Source: Dryocosmus kuriphilus
Lineage: Eukaryota > Arthropoda > Insecta > Hymenoptera > Cynipidae
Length of the DNA: 64,000 bases
NCBI GenBank assembly: GCA_038277395.1
Contig: CM076193.1
Coordinates: forward strand, 80,232,627 to 80,296,626
Reading direction: 5' to 3'
Shown: in pieces, positions 10,100 through 21,128 of the stretch
Layout of the letters: each line of letters starts with the position of its first letter
Numbering within the stretch: position 1 is the stretch's first letter
Made by a program: the position numbers and the translations under genes
Notes under the pieces: model-generated
The model's database searches: none
Seen by the model: only the letters and a program-made list of their open reading frames with translations
Told to the model about the DNA's origin: nothing

Positions 10100-11992
10100 C
10101 AGTGGTGCGGAATGAGGTGCCCGTGGACAAATGAACTTTTGGCCAAAACTGTTTTACCAATTTGGATGCTTTTTTTAGATTAAAACTTATAAAATTTCAA
10201 ACAATGTTGTCGAGGAACATTTTTGAAAAAGTTATCTTAATTTTTTTATTTGACAATGAAAATGAACTTTAAAAAATTTTACTTTCTTCGAAGGTGCCAT
10301 TTTGTAGAAAATTACCTGATTTATTCGAAAGTACTTATAATTAGTGCGAAACCTTATCAAAAATGACATCCAGAAGCCTCAGATATAAAAAAAAAACTTA
10401 CAGTTGTTATAAACAAATAAATCAATAGAAGTGAGTTTTTTGTACTATAAACGATATTTAGCACTTCAGATGTGTATTTTTGGATGAAAATGTGTCCATA
10501 ATAATATTTACAAGTGATATGTAAAAGATAAATCTATTTGATAATTGTTTAAACAATGTGTTTATAAACAAATGCATCATTTCGGCATGTTAAAATAAAT
10601 TGGTCGCATTTGCTTAACAAAATCGATAGTAAATATATCTCTCTTAGCTTTTATACGCGCCTCTTTGATTTTCGAAAGTAATCGTCAATTTTTGAAACAA
10701 AATTAGTTAACAAATGTACAGGACGTTCATATTTCACTACACACAATTAGTTTCTTCTTTTTTCAAAATCAGACCGAACTAAGAAAATTTTAGAATATTG
10801 TTCATAATTTCGAGCTATTTTTATAAAAAAAATTATTAAAATAATAAACAGTGCCAGGCGGATGATAAAGCATTATAACAGTGATACATTATTTACTAAT
10901 TTATAGTCGGTTTTATAAAAAATAAGGTTTTTCCTTCAAAAAATGGCCTTATAGCACCTATATATGTTTATTAAATGTGTTTCAAACTTTTTAAACTATT
11001 ATCTAACAGAAAATTATCACAGTTTAGGCAGATTGGTTACACAATTTTAATTCATAATGCTGAGAAAAATTTATCTATGAAGGATTGGCGCAACTATGCA
11101 TTTAATTATTCCATTTTTAACAACAATTTAAAATTGTTACCTATTAGTTAAATACAGAAACATAGTGCTACTGTGAAGATATTAGTAAGCGATATATTTG
11201 AAAAAATGAAATTTATCTGTTGAAAAATGTCGAAAGATTATACTTGTTTAATAAATTTGTTTAAAAATTATGATTAATTATTTTCTAATAACGAAGTATC
11301 ATAGCAAGAGACATTTTTAACATACCGGCAGTTGATTTTGAAAAAAAAGAAATCCCTGTAGTGAAAAATGACCGTGCTATGCATTTGTTAACTAATTTTG
11401 TTTAAAAAGTTAACAATTACTGTCAAAAATCAAAGAATCGCGTATAAAACCTCGAGATATTAACTCTCAACTCTGGTAAGAAAATGAGACGAATTTACGT
11501 AAAAATGCGGAAATTATGCATATTTTTATAAAAAAGTTATTTACACAATTAAAAAATGGTCTTTATCTTTTAAAAGTCAGTTCTAAATATCTTTATGGAC
11601 ACATTTTCATCCAAAAATACACAGCTGAAGTGCTTAAATATCGTTTATAGTAGGTACAAAATTCACTTTTGTGGATACATTTGTTTATAACAATTGTAAC
11701 ATTTTATAAATATAGAATGTTTCTGGATGTCATTTTCGATAAGTTTGCGAACTGAATATAAGTACTTTCGAATAAATCGGATAACTTTCTATAAAATGGT
11801 ATCATCGAAATTTTATTTTTTTAAATGCATTTTCATTGTTCAATAAAGAAAATTAAAACATGTTTTCTAAAATATTCCTCGAAAACTGTCTTGGAAATTT
11901 TATAAGCTTTAACCCGAAAAAGACATCGAAATTGGTCGAACAGTCTTGGTCAAAGGCTAATTTGTCTACAGGCACCTCATTTTGCACCACTG
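10100..11992. mobile_element. 1.9-kb foldback (long inverted repeat) element
   Basis: The ends are cagtggtgcggaatgaggtg (from 10100) and its imperfect complement tcattttgcaccactg (to 11992). Matching inverted blocks run inward over most of the length. Examples are tgtatttttggatgaaaatg near 10471 against cattttcatccaaaaataca near 11602, and aaattagttaacaaatg near 10700 against catttgttaactaatttt near 11388. Arms are about 0.9 kb, imperfect and AT-rich, with no coding capacity. CAGTGG ends resemble hAT; gcgtct sits next to both ends, a possible partial target duplication. Confidence 0.8.
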
Positions 11993-12300
11993 TGCGTCTG
12001 CGACGAAAATGTTCTACTTCATCTTGTTATGAAAAAATAAGTTGAAAGGTGGCAGTACAGAACTAGATAACCAATAAAATCGGAATTTTTCAGCAGAGCG
12101 GAAAAACATTCTGTAAAATCGAATTCAATATTTAAAGATAAAAGTAAATTTCACTCCTGAACTGAAGTTTTGTTGAATTGAGGCCAAAAAGGTTTCATTA
12201 GAAACAGGTATCCAGTTTTGAAAAAGCATGTCTGGAATTTGACAATCGAAAGTGACACTAATCAAAAATTGGAGCACGTTTGGATGCGAATTGCAGTAAA

Positions 12301-12893
12301 AAATAAAATTTTTGGGTAAAAGGTACCAGGGGGTTCGTCTTTCGCCTCTAGACCCTCACTTCGGGGGGTCTATTGTGCGTTGAGGACGATCCTCGCTCGA
12401 GCTCGAGAAGTACAGTCTTCCTCAAGAGACACAAGAGTCTGTTTTTCTCGAAAACTGGACATGCAATGCATTGCCTTTTTCTATCTGAGGAGAGTAACGT
12501 TGTTATGAGACTCAGATTACTAAAACATTCACCGATCAAATTTTAACTAGCTGAATCAAATTCCTTATATAGTTACCAGAAAATCAAGAAAGTGGTGATG
12601 AAAATCGGAGAATATTTTTGTAGGGGCTTGGAAAGGGGGTTGGAAAGGGGCTTGGAAAGGGGGTGTTTTAGTAATCTGAGTCTCATAATAGCGTTACTCT
12701 CCTTAGATGGAAAAAGGCAATGCATTGCATGTCCAGTTTTCGAGAAAAACAGACTCTGTGTCTCTTGAGGAAGACCGTACTTCTCGAGCTCGAGCGAGGA
12801 TCATCCTCAACGCACAATAGACCCTCCGAAGTGAGGGTCTAGAGGCGAAACACGAACCCCCTGGTACCTTTTACCCAAATTTTCATTTTAAAT
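12301..12893. mobile_element. 593-bp near-perfect palindrome element
   Basis: The left arm 12301-12526 and right arm 12665-12893 are inverted copies, about 95 percent alike by eye, around a 138-base spacer. Both arms hold ggtaccagggggttcgt, tctagaccctcacttcgg, gatcctcgctcgagctcgag and gcaatgcattgc. Both outer ends run into AT-rich DNA after gggtaaaaggtacc. It has no coding potential; the 63-codon open stretch across one arm is a by-product. It is likely a foldback or MITE-like transposon, and recent, given the arm identity. Confidence 0.8.
12623..12665 (+). other. G-rich tandem in the palindrome loop, potential G-quadruplex
   Basis: Four G-runs (gggg, ggggg, gggg, ggggg) are separated by 7-8 base cttggaaa-type linkers in the single-stranded loop of the palindrome. 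This is a tandem duplication of a ggggcttggaaagggggttgga-like unit. Structure formation is inferred from sequence alone. Confidence 0.5.
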
Positions 12894-14035
12894 AAAAAAT
12901 AAAAACTTATTGCTGAGATATTGAGTTAATCAATACGGGTTAGCAACGATTAATCTAAAAAAGTTAGCCGATTTCGAGAAAATTGTCTGAGAATTTAGAG
13001 CTTAAAATTTCATGGGTTTTCAAAATCTGATTTGGATACTCCGAAAAAATCTGTTTTGATTTTTGTACGAGATCTATAGTGATGTGAATTGCGTACGAAA
13101 CAGGTCGTACGAGTTTTGCTTGTGACTGTGTGAAGTTGGTACCGGGCCATGCGTAAACGCAACCAAGCTATTACCTGTGTGGAAAAATTTCATGGCAGTC
13201 TTAAATCATGCTAATGCCAGTACAGTTTTTATCACGCCTGACTATTCACAAAATGCTTGCCTGGTGCGATCTTGGCACTACATAGTTTTGTGAAGTCAGT
13301 CTGTAAAAAGCCAGTATCGAATCACGAGACTTTAGCGATAGAGAAAATCGCTCAAGATTTTATCATGGTACTAGACAGTTTGACTATTTGAACTTAGAAG
13401 AAAAAGGCATGTCATAAAAGAAAATTGGTTTAAAAATTTTTATATACATACAATTATTTCATGAATCATACAAAATAATATTAAATTATGTACAAATTGA
13501 CCGTCAATTTATTTATATAAAATTTAACAAAGTAAAAAAACAGGAAAGTATTCTTAGAATTAAAAATTAATTTAAATTTATTTAAATTAAAATATTAATA
13601 ATAATTTTAATTTTCAAATTATATATATATATATATATATAAATTAATAACAAAAATGAATATTATTATCACCATAAAAATTATTATTAACAATATAAAA
13701 TCTCCAATTCGATTAATTAATAATGTTAATATTCCTAACTTATAAGAATATATATATTCTGATGATAAATAATTAAACAATAATTATAATATATATATAT
13801 AGTTTAATATTATAACAATTAATTGTAATATGTATAATGAACAATTTAATGTGTTATATTTATTATATTTTAGAAAATAATAAGTTTGACAGAAATTATT
13901 TGTGTTATTCTTTATAGTTATTTATTTAAAGTGATGAATAAAAATTATATATTTTTTTAATATAAGTATTTTGATCTTCATAATACCGGAATGAATTAAA
14001 GTTCATAACTGGCAAATACGAATAATTTTTCAACT
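12894..14035. other. AT-rich spacer without recognised gene
   Basis: It includes an (AT)11 tract at 13620-13641 and very AT-rich DNA from 13430 to 14030. A somewhat G+C-richer stretch at 13080-13380 has no coding or repeat match I recognise. Confidence 0.6.
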
Positions 14036-14118
14036 TTCAGTTAGCTCAGTTAGCTAAGGCGACGGGATAAAACTACAGCAACATATAATGCAGATGCATG
14101 AAAGGTTCGACACCCACT
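14036..14118 (+). tRNA. tRNA-like sequence (pseudogene or SINE head)
   Basis: An A-box-like tagctcagttagctaaggcg (14043-14062) and a B-box-like aggttcgacaccc (about 14102-14114) have roughly tRNA spacing. The acceptor and T stems pair poorly and no clear anticodon arm forms, so it is not a normal functional tRNA. It could be a decayed tRNA gene or the 5' head of a short tRNA-derived SINE. Confidence 0.35.
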
Positions 14119-14410
14119 GTATGTTCGCGTTTTGAGAAAACTCATTTTTTAATTTCTTTATGCACGAAACCTCTTTTTTATGTTTAATTAACGACAACAT
14201 CTATATATTAGAGTCTTATTAAATAAAAAGTGATTATATTATTTAATTATTTATTATTTTTTTTTATCAAAATAGACGTTGTGTCTAGAAAGTAGACGAT
14301 CCGAGCGTCACATTTCGGCCTAGCCACTGGACAGTCTATCTGTGCCGCGCCAGTGTAGACTCAAGACGGACTAGACAGAAACAGTAGGTACTGCGGCTAG
14401 AAATTTTTCA

Positions 14411-14743
14411 CGCGGGTAGGCATTTTTACTTCATCGTCAGCTGATCGTTAGCTAATTTCACTTCGATTAGCACTGAGGGGAAAACAGTGGCAACAAATGC
14501 ATGGGAAGGATTTTTATTTTTGTAATATCTTTGTAAAAAATTGATGGCATATTGATTTTATTGTTTCATTAAATAGCTCTTGAATAACAAAAACTAACTT
14601 CTAAATACACTTTTGGTAAGAAATTAGTTTTTACGATGATATTTTAAAAATAAAGGTTATTTCCATGCATTTGGTCCATTGTTTTCACCTCAGCGCTTGA
14701 CGAAGTGAAGTTAGCTGTCGATGAAGTGAAAATACCTAATACC
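14411..14743. repeat. small inverted-repeat element with about 105-base arms
   Basis: The left arm (taggcatttttacttcatcg ... agcactgaggggaaaaca ... caaatgcatgg, 14411-14528) pairs with the right arm (ccatgcatttgg ... tgttttcacctcagcgcttg ... cgatgaagtgaaaatacct, 14640-14743), around an AT-rich centre. There is no coding potential. MITE-like. Confidence 0.65.
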
Positions 14744-15444
14744 GAGAGGGGAGCTGTATTTTAATAAGGGACTCTGAGAGCGTGGGTTCTGCGTAAAACG
14801 TGGAATCCGTCTCTTTCTATCTTCCCCTTTTTACTTGCGGAAGAGGGGGATGGAGACTGCGTGTTTAACGCTGAGCGCACGCTGTCAAAAGTTCCATGTA
14901 GGTACAGCTTACGGAGTTCGGGCGAATTTAATACAGCAGCGCCCGTATGTTTTTGTGCGTGGCACTATCGTACGAAAATCGAAACACATGTTTTTCAGTG
15001 AAGCGATTAAAAATCGAATTTTCGAAATTAAGGATACAAAAATTTGTATCAAAAAAAGTTATTGTGTTCCGAGAAAACCAAGATTTATTGTGATGGGATC
15101 GCACTGTGATAGGAAATTTTTTGCCTAAAATCCGATGTAAACAAGATAATTAGGTTTTTTTTATCAGTAAGCTTTAAATATTTCAAGAATTATCATTGCT
15201 AAATGAAACTACAAAAAAAGTTTTAAATAAAGTGTTCTTTTTAAATCGGTTTTAGATCGGTTATCTAGTTTTGAATTGCCTACCCGTAAAAGAGAGAGTA
15301 AATATATACATAAATACATACATACATTGCCAACTTATGTGTTACTACATTAAAAACTAAGATTTCGAACAAATTCTTTAACACATCGTGTATTAGATTT
15401 AAAAAAATTTTTATGCAAAAAAATTATTTGCGACAAAAAAGTTT
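14744..15444. other. no recognised gene
   Basis: A 97-codon open stretch (14835-15128, plus) has no domain I recognise and no neighbouring support. Short ATACATA-type repeats lie near 15300. Confidence 0.4.
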
Positions 15445-15597
15445 GTTATCTAGTTCTGAACTGCCACCTTTCAGTTGTAATGTGTAAATTAAATTCGTAA
15501 AAGAATTCAGAACTCTAATTTTGAAGGTTACGAGTCTAAAATGTAGTGAACTTAAATTACGTTCTAAAAAAATTCGAATTTAAAAAAAATTTTAAAC

Positions 15598-15879
15598 CTG
15601 AAGTGCTCCATTTTTTGCTAGAACCAAGGCCCCGTTTGCGGGTAAATCTATTTCAGAAAATCTTAAGTCATCCTCAAACGGAAGTCCAGCGACGTGTCTC
15701 ATTTCCAAGGGGAAGATTATGTGACTGTCCAAGTCTGGAACCCGCCCTTCTATCCAATTATCTTCACTATTCCACTCTTGGTTAGGTAACCAATGTTTAT
15801 TCAACCCCAAAGACAATTTATTCAACCCCAGCATCAAAAAGATTCCAAACACTTTTCTTAATTCACACATATTTTTCAT
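15598..15879 (-). CDS. amn: amnionless-like protein, first coding exon (94 codons)
   Basis: The exon starts at ATG 15879 with a short N-terminus whose hydrophobic core (VFGIFLMLGL) fits a signal peptide. It then reads HWLPNQEWNSEDNWIEGRVP, HIIFPLEMR and DLPANGALVLAKNGALQ. This pattern (W-x-PN near the mature start, NW-x5-R-x-P, then FP and the L-P-x-x-G-x-LVLA block) matches the N-terminal domain of amnionless, the transmembrane partner of cubilin in endocytosis. It ends in phase 0 at a consensus donor (CTTCAG|GTTTAA, 15598/15597). Later exons would lie further left; none was recognised, and the surrounding DNA is repeats. The frame is intact. It is the only convincing host-gene exon here, though an orphan exon cannot be excluded. 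Confidence 0.7.
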
Positions 15880-15899
15880 AATATTTTTTAGAAACACAT

Positions 15900-16240
15900 G
15901 CAGGTTTCATAAATTTAAATTATGTAAGTTACATAAACTAAATTGTACTATACAGTTATTGCATTATGAAGGACCAAATTATTTGCAAACACTAAGTTTG
16001 TGGTTCATTACATTACTGTGAACATGACTGAGCGAGAGATACACCTAATCCGGATTTAGCGGGGCGTATATCCACTGATTGTGGTGGGAGTATTACGGCC
16101 TCTATTTACACTGATTATTCCCATATACTAGATTTACGGAATTAAAGCGATGAAACGTAATATAGGATCATATTACTGTACATTAATTAAATTGAATATC
16201 TACTTTAAAAGTAAAAAATTCATTAAAAAGATCTGTGTGC
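15900..16240 (-). other. upstream of the amnionless-like exon; no element recognised
   Basis: This would be 5' untranslated, promoter or upstream intron sequence for the minus-strand exon. It is AT-rich, with no convincing TATA or initiator combination and no clear splice acceptor. Confidence 0.35.
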
Positions 16241-17590
16241 TTCGCGGGCACATTCTCTCTCATCGTGAGCTACATGCGCCGCGCTTCGCGCTCGATGATG
16301 TCTTTACCCCATATTTGTGAGTAGACCTTTTCAAATTAAAGATCAAACCATTGACCAGTGTTATTTGGTAATTTTGAATTTTTTGTTAAAGCTCCTTCGG
16401 CTCTAAGTTTTAACGAATAGATCTAGTGAAAACCTGCGAAGTCCAATTTTACATAAAAACAATACCTTCTCATTTTGGATGAAAATGTAATAATAAAAAT
16501 TGTATTTTTCATAAAAAGTATGTAAAAAAAAGTTCACGTTTTGAATATACTTTAATCGAGTGCGAAGCGCGAGACACGTGATGAGAATGCGCCTGAATAG
16601 AGTGAAGATTTTTTAATAACTTTCAATAATCTTTTTATTAATTTTTTAATAATTTTTTTCACGATTAAAACAAAAAATACTATACCTCTTATCAAAAAAC
16701 TTTGGGTTGTATCAAAAAAGGTCTTTCAACAAATTTGCAGGTTCTTCTAAGTTGAACAATTCTGTTTCTTAACATTTTTTTCTATCTTGCATAGCTTAGC
16801 TGAAAAGTGGAATCTTTTGCTTTAACAAAATTTTCACGATTAACACAAAAACTATGACTCTTATAAAAAAAATTGTCAAAAGCAAACTTACAAAACTCTT
16901 CAAACAATTTTACTTTTAACATTTTTTTTCGTATCACGGATAGTTTGGCCAGAAAATGGAATTTTTTATTTTTAAGTAAGCATTTTCAACGGATATAACC
17001 TGAACCGTTGGTCAAAAATGTCTCGTTAACGAACTCGTCCTTTCTTTTTAGGCCTTGAAAAAGTGTGCCAAAGTACAATTCAATCGAGTAACATTTTCGA
17101 AAGTTATTGTAACTACAGATTACAGACAGATAGACACCTTAATAAAAACCATTTTTCTCACTCAGATGGTCTTAAAACATGGAGATTTGGTGAAAACTGG
17201 CGAAGTCAAATTTAGATAAAACTAATAGGTACCTTCTTACTTTAGATGAGAATGTAAAAAAAGGCATTATTGTTCTTTAAATGAAAGCTTCATAATTAAC
17301 TTTTACAAAGATCTTATACAATACCTCTACGTGCAATTTTTATTTTCAACATATATAGTAATAAGTTTTTAACTGCGTGCTCCAATATACTCATATTTTC
17401 TGGCTTCTCAGTTCATTATTAGAATGGAATATTAGTTTTATTTAAAACTGAGTTCATTTTAAAATAGGCAGGCTGTAGATTTTAATTTGCAGAACAGTTC
17501 ATCAAAGAAATATGTCGTTTTTTGATTGAATTAGTTAAGATAAATACAGGTAGATGTGTACAAAATTTTGGAAAAACCACATCTAGCGTA

Positions 17591-17745
17591 CAGTGCGGTG
17601 AAGAAAGCGTCTATGGACAAATCAATTTTTGGACTAAACTACTCATTCGATTTGGAAGTTTTTTTCCGAATATTAAAGTGTATTAAACTACTCATCGTCA
17701 CAACGAAGGATATTTTTGAAAAATTAAAAAAACATTTTTTTTATG
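17591..17745 (+). repeat. fragment related to the left arm of the foldback element
   Basis: It starts with cagtgcggtgaagaaagcgt and follows with ctatggacaaatcaattttt, resembling cagtggtgcggaatgaggtg and ccgtggacaaatgaactttt at 10100. Similarity fades after about 150 bases. It shows the foldback family has more than one member. Confidence 0.5.
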
Positions 17746-17774
17746 TAATACATGGTGTGTTTCAAAACAAATCT

Positions 17775-17910
17775 ACTCACTTCGTTCGCACATTCTCATC
17801 GCGCGCTTTGCTCGCAAGATTAAACGCGCCTAGGGCGCGCGCGTTTTGGAGGTCGTCGCGCTTCGCGCTCGGATGTTTTTGGTCCTCGCACTTCGTGCTC
17901 GGTTCTCCTT
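17775..17910. other. GC-rich patch of short imperfect palindromes
   Basis: In about 130 bases there are gcgcgctttgctcgc, gcgcctagggcgcgcgcg, gtcgcgcttcgcgctcgg and cgcacttcgtgctcgg, each able to form a small hairpin, inside otherwise AT-rich DNA. Confidence 0.6.
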
Positions 17911-19581
17911 ACTTGGGTCTTAAACTTTCAAAACATCTACTTTTAATGAAATAATTAAATTTGTATTTTGTTAAAAATTAGAAACAAAATTATTTTACTT
18001 AAGGCTCTATCGGCCTTAAGGAATACATTCTTATCACGACACTCGCGCTTCGCGATCGACAATTAATTATTTTTTAAATCCATTGTCGACTAGTAAAGTT
18101 TTTTTGTGATTTTCTATATTTTTCTTAATTTCCACAATGCGGGTTTTCGATTCTTAAAAGTAACACGATGAGTCTTATAACAAAAAATGGTTAAAAAAAA
18201 AAGTGTATACATTCTTCAGGTAAATGATTTCACTTCTTAATATTTTTTTGTGTGTTGCATATTTTGACCAGAAAATAGAATTAAGATTTTTCGCATCTAG
18301 CATAGTTTACCCGGAAAATGGATTTTTAATTTTGTAAAAACTGTTTTTGATGGCTAAAATCATAACCACCAGCTAAAATTAATATCCAAATATATATAAA
18401 CTATATTATCCTTTAAAAGGAACCTTCAATAGGTTCTCAAAAAATCTTTAAGTAAATGTATTCAATACTTTATGTTTTATAACAAATTTTCTCGCCAGAA
18501 TGGCGACCACCCCCCATTCTGGCAAGTATGTAATTCTACAGAAGTGTGGCAAACAAGGGTTAAATGTGGGTGGTTATCGAACGCGTCCTTTATTTGTGGA
18601 CCGTGAAGAAGTATGCCAAAGCGCAATCCAATCGGATGATTTTTTCAAAAGTTATCGCGTTAACAGACGATGGCGAGGACAACGACGACAACAAACAGCC
18701 AGACACCGTCGAAAAAATCGTTTTTTCTCATTGAGGGGGTCTCAAAACGTGGAGATTTGATGAAAACTGCAAGATTCGAATTTTACATAAATCTAATACC
18801 TTCTCTGATGAGAATGTGAAAATTGTATTTTTCAGCCAAACTATATAAAAAATTAAGAAATTCGCATTTTTGATATACTTTAATCGACTGAGAAGTGCGA
18901 GAAACTTGATGAGAATGCGCCTGAGTAGGGGGCAGATTTTTCAGTAAGTTTTAATAACTTTCTTATTAGCTTTATAATAGTGTATTTTTTGATTAAAACA
19001 ACTATTATACGTTTCGAGAATAAACTATGCGTTGGATCAAAAAATAGTTTTAAGAAAATTTGTAGACCTTTTTAAGATGAACAATTCTGCTTCTTAATAT
19101 TTTCTCGTATCTCGCATAGTTTCGCTGAAGAGTGGATTTGTTTGTATTTAATAACATATTTCTCGAATAAGTCAAAAACTACGCGTCTGTTAAAAAAAGT
19201 GATGGAAAGAAAATTTGTAAAGCTTTTTGAGTTGAACAAATTTGTTTATTATAATTTTTTTCGCATCTTGAATATTTTGGCAAGAAACTACCGTTTTTTA
19301 TTTTTAATAACGTTTCCTCGATTAAAACAAAAAACGTGCATTTTATCAAAAAATCCGTTAAAACAAAATTTGTAGATTTTTTAAGGTGAACAACTTTGCT
19401 CTTTTCTGTATCTTGCATATTTCAGCCGGAAAATTGATTTTTTTATTTTGTGAAAACCGTTTTTGATGGATAAAACCATAACTACTGGTCAGAAACCGCT
19501 GGTTAACGAATTTGTCCTTACCTTTTACGCCTTCAAGAAGTGTGCTAAAGCAATCAGTACTTACAAGGAAGATATTCCAGC

Positions 19582-20460
19582 TGTCCGTCGCCGATTTTGA
19601 TGAACTTGAAGTTGTAGTAGAGGACCAAAAACTAAGCAACACGTTTTTTTTTTATCTGTGGAAAAACAGTTTAAGGGGGTGAAACAGCCCCTCAAATATG
19701 GGGGTAATAAGTGACAGTTTTAGTGGTTCACATAAAAAAATATTTTTGAACGCAACCAATTGCAAAAGTTTCCTCACAATGAGGGATGAAAAAGTCTATT
19801 TGCTCGACTAAATAAAAAATTTTAAGGGGATAAACCATCCCCTACATACGACGAAAATAATTGAAAGTAAGAGAAAATTCAAAGGGAAATTCTGAAAAAA
19901 ACATATGTTACACGACAGTACTAGAATAAGTTGACTTGTTTTTGTATTTTTTCCAAAAATTATATTGTATGAGTAACTACCCCTAAACACACTTTATCAT
20001 AAATATACATATTCGCCCCAGGTGTCCGTCGCCGATTTTGATGAACTTGTAGTGTGTTGTAGAGGACCAAAAACTAAACGACACGTATTTCTTTTGTATC
20101 TGCGGAAAAACATTTTAAGGGAGTGAAGCAGCCCCTCAAATATGGGGGTAATAAGTGACAGTTTTATTGGTTCACATAGAAAAAAAATATTTTGAACGAA
20201 ACCAATTGAAAAAGTTTCCTCATAATCAGGGATGAAAAATTCTATTTGTTCGATTAAATAAAAATTTCTAGTGGGGTAAACCACCCCCTACATACGAGGA
20301 AAATAATTGAAAGTAAGGGAAAATTCAAGGGGAAATTGTGAAAAAATATATATTACTCGACTGTACCAGGGTAAGTTGACGTGTTTTTGAATTTTTTTCC
20401 AAAAATCATATTGTACGGCTTAACTACCCATAAACACACTGTCATAAATATGCATATACG
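19582..20460 (+). repeat. tandem duplication, about 441-bp period, two copies
   Basis: The first copy (19582-20015) and second copy (20023-20460) both run tgtccgtcgccgattttgat, gaggaccaaaaactaa, cagcccctcaaatatggggg, taataagtgacag, aagtttcctca, ctacatacga and end ataaatat-cata. They differ by scattered substitutions and small indels. There is no coding capacity. Confidence 0.85.
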
Positions 20461-21120
20461 CAACATGCGATTTGATGATACTGTGTATAGATTAGAAATA
20501 TTGGGACCATTCCAACGAAATTAAGTATTTCGAAAATGAATTATTTTGTCATTTTGAACCGCTATACTCATTTCGAATTTTCATACTTTTTTTCTTACAT
20601 TGGTGACACATAAAGGTTACATATTTTTCTCACACTATATATTTTATTTCTATCTGTCTATTTCTTATTCATTCCAGTTATTTGTTTATTCTTACTTTTT
20701 ATTGGGTCATTTCGTAATTTCTGTTTCTCGGTTTCACATACGTTTCTTGTGTGGTCTTCCCTATTGTTTTAATATTGAATGAATTAAATTGTACAACACA
20801 TTCTGTAATAGCTACTTCTGTAAAGCACGTAAGTACTGTTCAATTAAATATAGAAATGTGTAAGAATTCTGTATCCTCTGCAATAACTTCTTACTGTCCG
20901 CAGTAATAAATTTTTGAACTATATTCTGTATGAAACATCATTTTAAATGTCAATTGTGTGACGCATTGTTTGTAGAAATGGTTAAATGACAAAACTAAAA
21001 GTCATTAATACTGTTACGAGCAAACATTAATGATGACATGTGGAGAACCCCTCCACCTTTTTCTAGTAATTGCATTTTCAAAATAGGTATAATTTTTTAT
21101 TGCTCGAGATTATTAATGAA
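20461..21120. other. no recognised gene
   Basis: AT-rich DNA with only short open stretches that lack coding character. Confidence 0.5.
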
Positions 21121-21128
21121 AACTTGAC

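Larger units (their letters stand above)
12042..15476. mobile_element. possible DNA element bounded by about 30-bp inverted repeats
   Basis: ttgaaaggtggcagtacaga at 12042 continues with actagataac; the complement, gttatctagttctgaactgc continuing with caccttTCA, lies at 15445-15476. By eye only about two differences occur in 30 bases. No transposase is visible inside; the space holds a long palindrome, a tRNA-like stretch and another inverted repeat. A direct, weaker copy of the right end (ggttatctagttttgaattg) lies at 15257. Two unrelated insertions of a small element could give the same picture. Confidence 0.4.
16240..19470. repeat. large block of related non-coding repeats with GCGCTTCGCGC-type motifs
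   Basis: Two long modules recur. Module one (about 16430-16960, 18160-18350, 18755-19450) has a rough 150-170-base internal period. Its words are gattaaaacaaaaaac, atttgtag...ttt, gttgaacaattctgcttctt, cgtatcttgcatag and gaaaatggattttt. Module two (about 16990-17250, 18520-18840, 19440-19560) has gttaacgaactcgtcct, aagtgtgccaaag, cagacagacacc, ggtcttaaaacatggagatt and gaaaactggcgaagtc. Motifs like gcgcttcgcgctcg sit at fixed places. There is no coding signal in either strand. Confidence 0.65.

Noticed and set aside
12348..12539. 63-codon minus-strand open stretch
   Set aside because: It lies entirely in one arm of the palindrome; the other arm has no matching frame and there is no domain.
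14835..15128. 97-codon open stretch
   Set aside because: No recognisable domain, lies among repeats; chance length is possible.
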